Shown piece after piece: positions 12,178 to 24,602 of a stretch of 64,000 bases of DNA; the stretch's first letter is position 1, and each line of letters begins with the position of its first letter. Source of the DNA: Urechis unicinctus. Lineage: Eukaryota; Annelida; Polychaeta; Xenopneusta; Urechidae. The DNA lies in the NCBI GenBank assembly GCA_034190875.2, contig CM067349.1, positions 1,688,504 through 1,752,503 of the forward strand, read 5' to 3'. Below the pieces are notes generated by a model. The model was given only the letters and a program-made list of their open reading frames with translations. It made no database searches and was not told the DNA's origin. The position numbers and the translations under genes were made by a program.

Positions 12178-12423
12178 GTGGAAACTTTGTGGATTGACAT
12201 TGCCCACTACCAGCCATTCAAAGGTGGCTCCTTCCTGCCACTGCCGAGAGCGCTGGCATGTAAGAAGGCAATAATAAATGTGAAGAACACGAGCAACTAC
12301 TGCCTTGTGTGGTCTACTGACTTGGCTGTGCACCCGGTCGCTAAACACCCACAGCGACCATCTGAGTATAACATTCAGTGGCTGTTAGACCTGCTGGATG
12401 GTAAAGGTATAGAGTTGCCATGA
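12178..12423 (+). pseudogene. Polinton fossil: protein-primed DNA polymerase B, N-terminal region
   Basis: The blocks IDIAHYQPFKGGSFLPLP and KKAIINVKNTSNYCLVWS, followed by HPV, match the conserved region near the N terminus of Polinton-like pPolB enzymes ('ARYNPLRGSSYIPLP...KKAIINVKN.D..CFKWA...A.HP'). The rest of the polymerase is absent from the window. Sequence from 12430 to about 13075 shows no further recognisable part. Confidence 0.75.
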
Positions 12424-13079
12424 ATAGGCTTAAAAAAGTGAAAATAGTAAGTACACTTTTAATAAATGTCAGCTTAACACATTGCTCATTCTGGGGTACT
12501 CGCCTCTCACAGCGTCCGCACTGTTAACGATACACGATCTGTCATGACCACGCTGTAAATGATGGTTTTAGATTATCAATAACTCTCTGAAGCGAGGGAT
12601 CTTGCCTGAGGTAGATATCTTTATTTGTTTGGTTGTTAGGGACAAATGAAGGTCTCGAGAGCAAAGAGTTTTTTAGCTACGCTTAGCTGTTTGGTGATTA
12701 TGAAACGACACGAAATACACCCCCCGTCATAAGGCGACAATACGTTGACGACATGTTGACTCGTTTCGATGCTCGGCGTCTGTTAACGAAACGGAGTCAT
12801 CTGATTGGTCGAGGCAACCACTGCTCCAAATCAAACAGAGAATTCCACGTGGTTTTATGCGACGCTATGACAAGACGCTATGACAAAACGCTTCGGTTTA
12901 CACATTTCTTCGGGCGGAAGGATTGAGTGAGCGCTCTTAGCGAAGCTATAAACTCTTTGGTGACACTGCCTCGAGCACTAATAGTCTTCTGCAGATCTCA
13001 CCTCTGCGAACATCCCCCATGTATATGTGCCCTCTATTCTCACCTCTATAAGGCTCTTAACCGACCTGCGCGGTTTCAG

Positions 13080-14148
13080 ATTCCAATTCTGAGTGTAGTG
13101 GTAAATGGGATGGTGTATCGGGTTGACCGTCTATGTCAAAGGGCGTCCTGTGACACCAATACTGTCCGGGTTACAGCATGGCACTAGAACTACAGTGGAT
13201 TCACAGCAGGTGATGTCAACGTCTATCTATGTGCTTTTATAAATGCGCTAGAAAAAATGAAACGGAAATCCCTTGTCATAAATAGACCCACGCTATAATT
13301 CCACCCATTAGTATTAGTAGAAAAGGAGTTGTAATTCCTCTTCTCGTGTTCCGAGACACGCAATTTCTTCCTATGACCCAGTACATTATCGAATTCCTAC
13401 ACCAGTGTCTGTGTCAACAGAGGCATTGAGTACTCAACTATGCACAATACTCGAGTGTTCGTGTAGTGTATAACACGAATATCATGTTGCTTAAAAGCTA
13501 GTAATATCACTAAAATTGAACATTTCTTATACGCGAGTCCAGAACTATCGGTGTCCTGGAATCCATATGCTCAATAGACTCGTGTAGTGACGCTAACATC
13601 TTGCTCTATGATTAAACTTGAGACATCCGGTGACAATTTACGCTAAGCTTGGAATTGCCACAGAATACGCCAGCTGACGTCACGTGGTCAATATGCAGGG
13701 AGAACAATATGCAGATATTGCGTGTATGCCCCTGCATGAAATCTGCAACTTAATCGACTTCCCCATGCCTCTGTAAATAACCTTATGAGTTATTACCTGT
13801 ATGCTGAGTGAGGTCCATCTGAATTTAGTGCTGTCGCTGTGTGTTGATAGCGTAGGCGCGCCAGTTGCGCAGTATGTATCGCCAGGGGGCGCAAAATGAG
13901 GTGCAATCTGGTCACTATCTGGAGAAGAGGGATTATACACAGTGTAACGACACTACTGTAAGCAGCATCGTCTACCTCTGAATATACTGAATATGGTATA
14001 CGACTAAGACTGCACTGTAACAATGACTCCAGGGGCTAGAGATGAGAATGTGATTTAAACAGTGAGAGTTGGCGTAACATGATAAGATACAAAGGTTTGA
14101 TTAAGCAAGAGATATCCTGGGGTTACGCTTTATATGTATATATAATAA

Positions 14149-14239
<91 letters not shown>

Positions 14240-14276
14240 TCTTAATATGTATATATATATATGTATATATCTCTAT

Positions 14277-14348
<72 letters not shown>

Positions 14349-14900
14349 ATGTGTGTGTGTGTGTGTGTGTGTTTGTTTGTGTTGTGTGTGTGTGTGTGAC
14401 ATGTATGTTTATTCAAATTTTTATATGCGCGTGTATCTGTGTCTATGCTTGTGCGTTACAGTACCTTAGTAAGTATTGATGGCTGTTGCAGAAAAATAGT
14501 GATATACTCAAAGTCGCCTTGTACATAGACTGTGCTGGCAATGTCCGCAGTATTAGCTTCCTCGCTGCTGCGATCATGCTCATCCTGGTAACGAGGTCTG
14601 TGATGCAATAATAATAATTCTGACGCTGAGTTCTTTGCTATTCCTTGTCATCGCATGTTATCAATACCCGTGGTGGGCTTTAGATATGAAATCACATCCA
14701 AGCACATTTATCCCTCGAGGAAATATCTTGCGATGTGTTCCGAGTTGAATGTGGATTTATAACACCCTTTGGCTGACTGACGTCTTATTCAAATCACAAT
14801 GCGATTATAAGAGCTGATTACACTTTCTGCCCAACCTTCAAACATCATCTCACTAAGATCAAAATCTTCTTGTTGACATAATTCAGAAGACCTACTCCAA
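13080..14900 (+). pseudogene. Class B GPCR partial copy A (exons 2, 3 and TM1)
   Basis: Three exons match the intact receptor at 40.3-45.6 kb in the same order. Exon 2-like 13080-~13205 has lost its frame: WDGVS is followed by a stop. Exon 3-like 13851-13957 has the same 107-bp length as the intact gene's exon 3, with GHYLE and DYTQC readable but stops near its start. The TM1 exon 14492-14595 is 104 bp, fully open, and keeps both splice sites ([14 protein letters not shown], then SFLAAAIMLILVTR). Introns also align, including a (TA)n array between exon 3 and the TM1 exon. No later transmembrane exons follow. It is the most diverged of the same-strand copies. Confidence 0.85.
14147..14398 (+). 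repeat. (TA)n plus (GT)n array
   Basis: Nearly pure TA dinucleotides with a few interruptions run to about 14344 and are followed by a GT run (14351-14398). The array lies in the intron between the exon 3-like and TM1-like exons of GPCR copy A. Confidence 0.97.
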
Positions 14901-14920
14901 ATTGCCAATATTTTGCTTAA

Positions 14921-15129
14921 TTAACCCCTTAACTATTCAGTCCGAATACACCCTTAACTTTCCCCCAGTGTTCTAAATTAAATTGAAGTTTACTATTTTT
15001 CACAAATTTTATGTGGACGAGTTAACTCGACGGAAACAGCTGTGAAATGGGTGAGGGTGAATCGACGAGTAAACTCATCGGAAACCTGTCATGGACGAGT
15101 TTATTCGTCGGAAACAGTTAAGGATTTAA
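14921..15129. mobile_element. TTAA-flanked MITE (piggyBac-like)
   Basis: A 209-bp unit is bounded by TTAA at 14921-14924 and 15126-15129. The ends are imperfect inverted repeats: the left reads CCCCTTAACTATTCAGTCCGA and the right, on the other strand, ATCCTTAACTGTTTCCGACGA, compared by eye and partly degenerate. Inside are three spaced copies of ACGAGT-x-AACTCGTCGGAAA-like palindromic sequence. TTAA duplication is typical of piggyBac-related transposons. It has no coding capacity. Confidence 0.55.
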
Positions 15130-16056
15130 TGGAACTGGCAATTGTTATTCAATCGGTGTATATTCAATTAAGTTAAGTACATAGATTACTCATTTTTCAA
15201 AAGCGCAAGAATTGAGACCACAACTAGTTATATACGGGAGAATATAAATGCTGCGCAGACCCTTTCGCGCGTAAGTAAAAAACCAAAAAACAAATGTGTC
15301 AAGTAGACTACACTACACTTGTACATCCAATCAACGTTGAATGGAATGGTTCAGCAGCAAACAGAAGACAGCGTTATTTTTTTACCAGCTATATCTGTTA
15401 TGATATGTCAGTCGGTGTGTTTTTTATGTAATATTCATTTTGCGACGGTTAATAAATAACCAATTAACATTGATAACTGCTTATGTATTGGTTAACACCC
15501 TAGAAGGTGGGTTGGGGAGCTCAGAAATCACATGTCGCTGTTGCCATGTATGGTGAGACAATGCTGATTTCATGGGACAATTACCTGCATCTGCTAAGTA
15601 ATATGTTGCGTAGATGAGCTATCAGCTTGCTTCCTTTACAGTGCGCAGAAAAAGCTAAAAATTCCCCTTGTAGGAGGGCCATCCAGCAGTCTTGGCAGGG
15701 TAATTGGGCCCCGGAAATCCTCTATGCCCCCCACCGCCTCCACTGATGATTACGCTGTTATCTACCCCGGGCAGCCTAGCAAGCGAGGCCCAGATATCCT
15801 CCACTACACAAGGATTGGTAGTAGGCGGATATTTATATATCTATATTGTATAGAAGCCCTAGAGTACTCTCTCACAATACATACGTCCAGAGGCTTCAGC
15901 CACTTTGAACCCGGCAATGACCCGCTGAATAACAACAAACAAGAGACAAATTTACCCTATGTAAGTAAATAGATTGTGCATGCAGCAAAATGTGGTTGTT
16001 CAAATCGTTCATATTTTGCGGAGGTCACCACGAAATCGTCAATATCTTCACAACAA

Positions 16057-16060
<4 letters not shown>
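15130..16060. other. Unannotated stretch
   Basis: No gene is recognised. A 15360-15480 segment resembles 46060-46170, 3' of the intact GPCR (shared GCTATATCTGTT and TCAGTC), so it may be diverged GPCR-flank or repeat DNA. An 82-residue open frame at 15724-15972 has no recognisable feature. Confidence 0.4.
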
Positions 16061-16062
<2 letters not shown>

Positions 16063-16141
<79 letters not shown>

Positions 16142-16160
16142 ATACATATATATATATTTA
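16063..16160 (+). repeat. (TA)n array
   Basis: About 75 bp of uninterrupted TA dinucleotides is followed by a short degenerate TA tail. Confidence 0.97.
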
Positions 16161-16331
16161 TTATTAAAGAGGTTATTTTCTAGCATTCTAGCAGAGTACG
16201 TGTTAGAGCATCTGCTCATTAAGGAGTACGGACATCCGTGCACCCTAATATATTTACACTGATGCCATTTTCACCTTCTGGGTTATTTGGTGTTCGTAGA
16301 AGTAACAGTGTGTCGCTGTACGGAAGTGCTA

Positions 16332-16514
16332 TCACTCTTCATCACACTCATTGTCCGTCGTTAATCCTGCCAATACGGTCGATGATTCTACATCCGGGTC
16401 AGGAGAATAAGTGACCTTAGGGTACGATTCTTTCAATCCAAAAAAAGGATTTTGATGATTATTCATGAAATTCACCTTTAATTCACTATCTGGGCCTAAT
16501 CCATGATAATACAA
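16332..16514 (-). pseudogene. Class B GPCR copy E: inverted, diverged ectodomain exon
   Basis: On the minus strand the frame reads YPKVTYSPDPDVESS followed by TTDNECDEE. This aligns with exon 1 of the intact receptor (DPNVTYFPDPDVHSS, then TTETECDAW), and an upstream stretch KVNF aligns with TLNF. The Cys-rich end is missing. It lies in the opposite orientation to all other copies, so it is a separate and older event. It is too short and isolated to work as an exon. Confidence 0.7.
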
Positions 16515-16519
16515 AGAAG

Positions 16520-17200
16520 GCTGGTGATGTTACCATCAGAAGCTGGCTGATGCTATAATAATTTTAAATTGATTGATGATATGATAATGTAAGGTAATCT
16601 TAATCGATAATAGATATGTGCAATAATAATTCAGTGTGTATCTTATTTCTCTCATTTATAATCTTAAATCTTCATGTAATGTTCATAATGATACTCACGT
16701 TATAACATTGAACCATTTGCTCTACTTTGTACGGTACAGCAATGTAGCAATCAGCAGGGAATGGCTCACAGACGGTCCGAACACTATCCGATATTAGTCA
16801 CGATAACTGTTAACCGGGTAAATTATCATATAAACGCTTTTGTTCATAATGGGTCAACACTAGACCCATTTGCATGGAAAAACTACTCATATAAAGACGA
16901 ATCACCGCGGCAACGTGGGTAGTTAGGGGACGATGAATTTGTATCTGCACAAATGCATACGATTATGGGAGATAGTTCATTTGTTTGATGGCAAATTCCT
17001 TGGTGCATTTGGCTCAGCGACAATAGACGCGCAGCTGAGCATACTGGGCCTGCTTCTACTGGTGGATAACAGTTTTCAAACACACAGGTGGATAGCTCTT
17101 AGTGCTGACATTGCCTATAATGATCATTACATCCTTATTGGTTGCGCTGTACAGACACGGAAGCGATGCAACGGTCGAGTACTTCTTCCCTCTCCTCTTC
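16520..17200. other. Unannotated stretch
   Basis: Nothing is recognised. An open frame begins at 16933 but runs straight into the CTT array, and its unique part (about 80 residues) shows no family features. Confidence 0.4.
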
Positions 17201-17204
17201 TTTT

Positions 17205-17445
17205 TATTTTTCTTCTTCTTCTTCTTCTTCTTCTTCTTCTTCTTCTTCTTCTTCTTCTTTTCTTCTTTCTTCTTCTTCTTCTTCTTTTCTTCTTCTTTCT
17301 TTCTTCTTCTTCTTCTTCTTTTTCTTCTTCTTCTTCTTCTTCTTCTTCTTCTTCTTCTTCTTCTTCTTTCTTCTTCTTCTTCTTCTTCTTCTTCTTCTTC
17401 TTCTTCTTCTTCTTCTTCTTCTTCTCTTCTTCTCTTTCTTCTCAG
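17205..17445 (+). repeat. (CTT)n array
   Basis: About 240 bp of CTT/TTC trinucleotides with a few TTTC interruptions; all long open frames here (poly-Ser, Leu, Phe, Lys or Arg) are artefacts of the repeat. It sits at the left edge of R1 copy 2. Confidence 0.97.
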
Positions 17446-17449
17446 TCAC

Positions 17450-19080
17450 TATATAGATGTGGATTGTTAATGCCAGTATCATTTACACGGCTACATTATT
17501 GAACGCCACTTTCAGGATTATTCTATAGCCGCCGGCAGAGCTAAGGTTTCTCACTTTGCTCTCAGTCACATTGGGTGAGTTAACAATAATGTGATATTGG
17601 ATAAACCAGTCACATTGGGTGAGTTAACATTAATTTGATATTGGATAAACCATTCACATTGGGTGAGTTAACAATAATATGATATTGGATAAACCAGTCA
17701 CATTGGGTGAGTTAACATTAATATGATATTAGTTAAACCATTCACATTGGGTGAGTTAACATTAATTTGATATTGGATAAACCATTCACATTGGGTGAGT
17801 TAACAATAATGTGATATTGGATAAACCACTCACATTGGGTGAGTTAACATTAATTTGATATTGGATAAACCATTCACATTGGGTGAGTTAACAATAATAT
17901 GATATTGGATAAACCATTCACATTGGGTGAGTTAACAATAATATGATATTGGATAAACCAGGCAATAAGTATAGGGTTGATTGCTGGGGGGAAAAGGTCG
18001 ATATATATGTGTGGAGTGTGTGCGTCTGAATGTCATTCACAAGACGAAGGCAACTGACCCGGCTGTGTGCTTATATTGGAGGCCACAAATATCTCGCCCT
18101 CAAGCCCTACCTAACTCATGCCCATGTTATGTCTGATTGGCTGAGCTAACGCGTGTGAGGGTATGGTCTTCACATACGCAATTCCATGATTGAGAATGAT
18201 GAGAGATTTATTCTTCTCAAAATATAGGGGCGGGTGGTCTTTGGTTGGTCTTGATAAGAACTCAGTCGTCCAAATCAATCAGGCTAATATATGTCTCATT
18301 CTCATTGCCTCAAACCATACGACAACCACAAATACGGTGAAAACAGACCGTTATTTATGGTTAGATAGCCAGGATGTAATAAACCATGTCTTACTTAGCG
18401 ACTACATTCGTAATAACATTTCTTTGCATCATTTATTTGCAGGCTTAGGTAATGCCTGTTATAACTACCAGAGTGCTAAACACAATCACATTATACCTGC
18501 GCTGCGTGTAGAAGTTGCTCGGTTTTTTGATCTCACACATTTGTCATAGATATACCGTGTATATATAAGCTATGCTGAATTAGTCTCGTGAAGCACTGCT
18601 CTGTGTACTCAGTATTTCTCACGGTCATAAATGCAGCCCTCGAGCCACCTTACCCACCCCTCCACCCATCCACCCTTTCTAACACTCTCGACCTTTCCTC
18701 ATCGCATTCGTCTATCCGTACCCAGCCCCCCCCTCCCCCTCTCTCCTCCCCATGGGCCGAGGACCGTTCCTGACAGCACAGCGCGTCTGTTATGTTCGTT
18801 ACTCAGAATAACAAAAATTATAGACCACTTCACCGTTCTGAATTGCAAAGAACAATCTTTCTGTCAACATAACTTGCTTGTAATACGCGATGATGGTTGG
18901 TGGATCGGTTTACTCTCCAACGCAGGCACCAACCACTCATTGCATGATTTACATTAATATTGTGCTGCCTCCCGCGTCGACAAAAATGTTTTTATTAAAT
19001 AACCCACACTGCCCTTAATGCCGACGTAATAACGACTGGGATTTGTCTTTGAGGGGATATTAGGCAGGTATTAATATTTA
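17450..19080 (+). repeat. Dispersed repeat R1, copy 2
   Basis: Its start (17450-17620) aligns with 32700-32880: GCCACTTTCAGGAT and CATTGGGTGAGT are shared. Its end (18620-19030) aligns with 34400-34800: TTACATTAATA, TGTGC and AACCCACA are shared. The middle holds a 44-bp minisatellite and a 119-residue open frame at 18190-18549 that I do not recognise. Confidence 0.6.
17566..17961 (+). repeat. 44-bp minisatellite, nine copies
   Basis: Nine head-to-tail copies of a 44-bp unit (CACATTGGGTGAGTTAACA...TGATATTGGATAAACCA) show alternating sequence variants (AATAATGTG, TTAATTTG, AATAATATG). R1 copy 3 has a single copy of the corresponding segment near 32843, so the array expanded only here. Confidence 0.95.
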
Positions 19081-19545
19081 TGTAATAATATAGATATCTT
19101 ATGTATAGATATATATATGTATATAGAGATAGATATATAGAGAGATAGAGATATAGATATATAGATATATAGAGATATAGATATATAGAGAGAGAGATAT
19201 ATAGAGAGATATATTATAGAGGTATATATAGAGAGATCTATAGATATATATATATATATATATAGAGATATATGTATCTAGGATATAGATATAGTATATA
19301 TCTTATATCTTCTATGTATATATCTATATATATTATATATCTATATAAAAATGAAAAGATAGAGATAGACATAAGATCTGTCTCTCTATAAATATCTGTA
19401 TATATCTATATCTCTCCCTCTCTCTTCTCTCTAATCTATATATCATATATATATATATATCCCTCTATCTATATGATATATCTATATATTATATCTCTAT
19501 ATATATCTATATATATATATGTATATGTTATATATATACTCCCAT
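19080..19545 (+). repeat. TA/GA-rich simple sequence
   Basis: Degenerate TATA, TAGA and CTCT motifs; no coding content. It borders GPCR copy B on the left. Confidence 0.9.
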
Positions 19546-20177
19546 AGACGTTGCTATTTTGATATATTCGGGTGGCAATCATGACTTATCTCGCGCGCCA
19601 AATGCTTTCTGCAAGCCTTTCGTGATAAAAAGAAACTCACATTGAACTTTTCGCTTCAGCCTCCATACCTGTTTCGTGAACGCAATGACCCTCAAGTGAT
19701 TTATTTTCCGGTACATTCTTCTAACGCATGCGCAGGGCATTCGAAGGAATCTGTATGCGATGCCTGGAGGTCGTGTTGCCAAGCTGCTGCAGACTGTTGT
19801 TTATATGAGCAAAAAATAGCACTGCAGGCGAATATGGTAGCTGTGCGACGAATATTTTTAGCCAATACTTCCAAACTAACACAATTGCCGTGCTTTCAGA
19901 CGCCGGTTCTATGTGCAGCGCCACATGGGATGGTGTATCATGTTGGCCGTCTACACCAGAGGGCGTCCTGCGACAACAATACTGTCCGGTTTACTACATG
20001 GCACCAGAATTACAGTGGCTGCACCGTAGGTTACTTAGTTAATGTCCATGTTTGTCTGTGTGCTAACTGTGCCGTGTGAAAGGTGACAGAGAGACTATGG
20101 TGGAAACCGTTCGTCATATTAAGACCCATATTATATTTCAATCCAATTAGATTAGTGGTCCAGAAGTTAAAATTCCT

Positions 20178-20292
20178 GGTCAGACACATGCAACTTCTCG
20201 TGGTCAGACACATGCAACTTCTCGTGGTCAGACCAATGCAACTTCTCGTGGTCAGACCAATGCAACTTCTCGTGGTCAGATATATGCAACTT
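20178..20292 (+). repeat. 24-bp minisatellite (5 copies)
   Basis: Five copies of a unit containing CAGACACATGCAACTTCTCG, in the intron after exon 2 of GPCR copy B. The matching array in copy C has about 14 copies. Confidence 0.95.
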
Positions 20293-20741
20293 TCTTCTTT
20301 CCAACGCAATGCCGAAAAAATCATCCAGTATTCACTTATACGTAATATTCGATAGTGTATGCGTACTATAGCACCTTGACGACGAGTTATACACCCAGTA
20401 TCACGTTGCATAGCACTGGCAGTAATATGCAAATGATGATGCATATAAGCTAACAACATTACAGCAGTGTAACGTTTTATGAACATGAATCAAGAAATAA
20501 CTTGTGGCGACATTTACAGCATTGCCTTTCAACAAAGATTAGGACAATCCGGAGAGATTTTGGTAATATCATTAGTTTACGACCAACTGGATGTTGCATT
20601 AGAATACGCAATGACGTCAACAGCGGGATTATGTTAGTCGAAATGCAGGGAGAACATGGCAAATATTAAGCATGTTCCTGCGCGAAATCTAAAAACTAAG
20701 ATACTTTACCCAACTCTGTAAACAATCGAATCAATTTTTAC

Positions 20742-20945
20742 CTCACTGATTGGTGTGGTTGGTCAATCTCAATGCCTCACTGATTGGAGTGGTTGGTCAA
20801 TCTCACTGCCTCACTGATTGGTGTGGTTGGTCAATCTCACTGCCTCACTGTTTGGTGTGGTTGGTCAATCTCACTGCCTCACTGATTGGTGTTGTTGGTC
20901 AATCTCACTGCCTCACTGATTGGTGTGGTTGGTCAATCTCAATTA
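20742..20945 (+). repeat. 34-bp minisatellite (6 copies)
   Basis: Six copies of a unit with CTCACTGATTGGTGTGGTTG and GTCAATCTCA, just upstream of the exon 3-like sequence of GPCR copy B. Confidence 0.95.
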
Positions 20946-21234
20946 CAGTTTGTTGCTCTGTGTTGACAGCACAGGCCAACAAGTCGTGCAGTATGGACCG
21001 TGGGCGTTGGCTGAGGTGAAGCCTGGTCACCCTTTTGCAGATGACTGATTAAAATCAGCGTTATGACACTACTGAAGGTAACCTGGTCTTGCCCTGAATA
21101 TAAAACGATTATTATCTCTCTTATCTGGCCGAAGACTCCACTGTAACGACAAAATTAGGGCCACAATTCTATCCACGCTGAGTAAGAAACGAAGGATTGA
21201 GCCCAAGGTAACGTACACATGATAGAAGATATTT

Positions 21235-21675
21235 AAATATAGATATAGATATAGAGATATATGATATAGATATAGATATATATATATATATATATAGATA
21301 TATATCTAGATATATAGATATATATCTATATCTATATATATATATCATATACTAGATATACTCTATTATATATATATAGGATATATATATATACATATAT
21401 AATACATATATATATACGTATATATACATCCACATACATATACATAGATATATATGAATACATCAATAACATAGATCAATATATATATATATTTATATAT
21501 ATATACATATATATCGGTATACATATAATACTTTCATATATCATATGTATTTAGGATATATATAAATCAATATATGAATATATGAATATATATATATGTA
21601 CACATATGTATATATATATGTGTTTATATATGCATAAATATATTTATATATATACATGTGTGTGCACATATATCT
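21235..21675 (+). repeat. TA-rich array after exon 3 of copy B
   Basis: Degenerate TATA/TAGA sequence in the position of the intron between exon 3 and the TM1 exon. Its end, ACATGTGTGTGCACATATAT, is also found at 23762-23780 and is cut here by the start of unit C. Confidence 0.93.
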
Positions 21676-22133
21676 GCATGCGCAGGGCATTCGACGGAAA
21701 CTGAATGCGATGCCTGGAGGTCGTGTTGCCAAGCTGTTGCAGACTGTTGTTTATATGAGCAAAAAATAGCACTGCAGGTGAATATGGTAGCTGTGCGGTG
21801 AATATTTTTAGGCAATACTTCCAAACTAACACAATTGCCGTGCTTTCAGACGCCGGTTCTATGTGCAGCGCCACATGGGATGGTATATCATGTTGGCCGT
21901 CTACACCAGAGGGCGTCCTGCGACAACAATACTGTCCGGTTTACTACATGGCACCAGAATTACAGTGGCTGCACCGTAGGTTACTTAGTTAATGTCCATG
22001 TTTGTCTGTGTGCTAACTGTGCCGTGTGAAAAGTGACAGAGAGACTATGGTGGAAACCGTTCGTCATATTAAGACCCATATTATATTTCAGTCCAATTAG
22101 ATTAGTGGTCCAGAAGTTAAAATTCCTCCTCTC

Positions 22134-22465
22134 ATGGTTAGACACATGCAACTTCTCGTTGTCAGACACATGCAACTTCTCGTGGTCAGACACATGCAAC
22201 TTCTCGTGGTCAGACACATGCAACTTCTCGTTGTCAGACACATGCAACTTCTCGTGGTCAGACACATGCAACTTCTCGTGGTCAGACACATGCAACTTCT
22301 TGTTGTCAGACACATGCAACTTCTCGTGGTCAGACACATGCAACTTCTCGTTGTCAGACACATGCAACTTCTCGTGGTCAGACACATGCAACTTCTCGTT
22401 GTCAGACACATGCAACTTCTCGTGGTCAGACACATGCAACTTCTCGTGGTCAGACACATGCAACT
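22134..22465 (+). repeat. 24-bp minisatellite (about 14 copies)
   Basis: About 14 copies of the same 24-bp unit as at 20178, with TCTCGTGGT and TCTCGTTGT variants interleaved. Because 24 is a multiple of three, several frames stay open on both strands (for example SDTCNFSW repeated), which is not evidence of a protein. Confidence 0.96.
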
Positions 22466-22906
22466 TTCTTCTTTCCTACGCAATGCCGAAAAAATCATCC
22501 AGTACTCATACGTAATATTCGATAGTTGATGCGTACTATAGCACCTTGTCGACGAGTTATACACCCTGTATCACGTTGCATAGCACTGGCAGTAATATGC
22601 AAATGATGATGCATATAAGCTAACAACATTACAGCAGTGTAACGTTTTATGAACATGAATCAAGAAATAACTTGTGGCGACATTTACAGCATTGCCTTTC
22701 AACAAAGATTAGGACAATTCGGAGAGATTTTGGTAATATCATTAGTTTACGACCAACTGGATGTTGCATTAGATTACGCAATGACGTCAACAGCGGGATT
22801 ATGTTAGTCGAAGTGCAGGGAGAACATGGCAAATATTAAGCATGTTCCTGCACGACATCTAAAAACTAAAATACTTTACCATAGCTTTGTAAACAATACA
22901 ATCATT

Positions 22907-23066
22907 TGTACCTCGCTGATTGGTGTGGTTGGTCAATTTGTACCTCACTGATTGGTGTGGTTGGTCAATTTGTACCTCACTGATTGGTGTGGTTGGTCAA
23001 TTTGTACCTCACTGATTGGTGTGGTTGGTCAATTTGTACCTCACTGATTGGTGTGGTTGGTCAATC
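22907..23066 (+). repeat. 32-bp minisatellite (5 copies)
   Basis: Five copies of a 32-bp unit related to the 34-bp unit at 20742 (shared CTGATTGGTGTGGTTGGTCA) but with a different remainder (AATTTGTACCTCA). The array re-expanded after the duplication. Confidence 0.95.
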
Positions 23067-23344
23067 TCAATTACAGTTTGTTGCTTAGTGTTGACAGCAC
23101 AGGCCAACAAGTCGTGAGGTATGGACCGCGGGCGTTGGCTGAGGTGAAGCCTGTTCACCTTCTGCAGATGACTGATTTAAAATCAGCGTTATGACACTAC
23201 TGTAGGTAACCTGGTCTTGCCCTGAATATAAAACGATTATTATCTCTCTTATCTGGCCGAAGACTCCGCTGTAACGACGAAATTAGGGCCACAAATTATA
23301 TCCACGCTGAATAAGAAACGAAGGATTAAGCCCAAGGTAACGTA

Positions 23345-24602
<1,258 letters not shown>

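Larger units (their letters stand above)
7300..12430. mobile_element. Polinton/Maverick fossil, broken
   Basis: This about 5-kb block carries pieces typical of Polintons (Mavericks): a packaging ATPase, a retroviral-type integrase and the N-terminal region of the protein-primed PolB, all on +. To their left are minus-strand fragments that include a coiled coil, a glycine-rich hydrophobic segment and a fibre-like motif. Whole Polintons are about 15-20 kb, so much is missing. I could not identify terminal inverted repeats or a target-site duplication, so both limits are approximate. The element is broken in many places, and its age looks considerable. Confidence 0.8.
19590..21240 (+). pseudogene. 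Class B GPCR partial copy B (ectodomain exons)
   Basis: Exon 1-like sequence (about 19600-19830) reads LTLNFSLQPPYLFRERNDP, CDAWRSCCQAAADCCLYEQ. Exon 2-like 19900-20025 has exactly 126 bp with AG/GT borders and is fully open ([20 protein letters not shown]). Exon 3-like sequence (from 20970) begins NKSCSMD but shifts frame soon after. No transmembrane exons follow before the next copy starts. The intact receptor at 40.3 kb is the closest relative; by eye exon 2 differs from it at 8 of 126 bases. Copy B cannot make a receptor on its own. Confidence 0.88.
19726..21675 (+). repeat. Tandem segmental duplication, left unit (B)
   Basis: This unit begins at GCATGCGCAGGGCATTCG and is followed directly by a second unit beginning with the same sequence at 21676. 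The two share the GPCR exons, two minisatellites and the flanking TA-rich tract. Both minisatellites differ in copy number between the units. Confidence 0.88.

Noticed and set aside
16933-17502. 189-residue frame rich in Leu/Phe/Ser and its shadows
   Set aside because: Driven by the CTT array; the short unique start has no recognisable family.
18190-18549. 119-residue open frame on +
   Set aside because: No recognisable motif, lies inside dispersed repeat R1, and no splice or conservation support.
22033-22564. SDTCNFSW / VRHMQLL / LTTRSCMC repeat 'proteins'
   Set aside because: A 24-bp minisatellite keeps several frames open at once on both strands; the sequence lies in an intron of a broken receptor copy.
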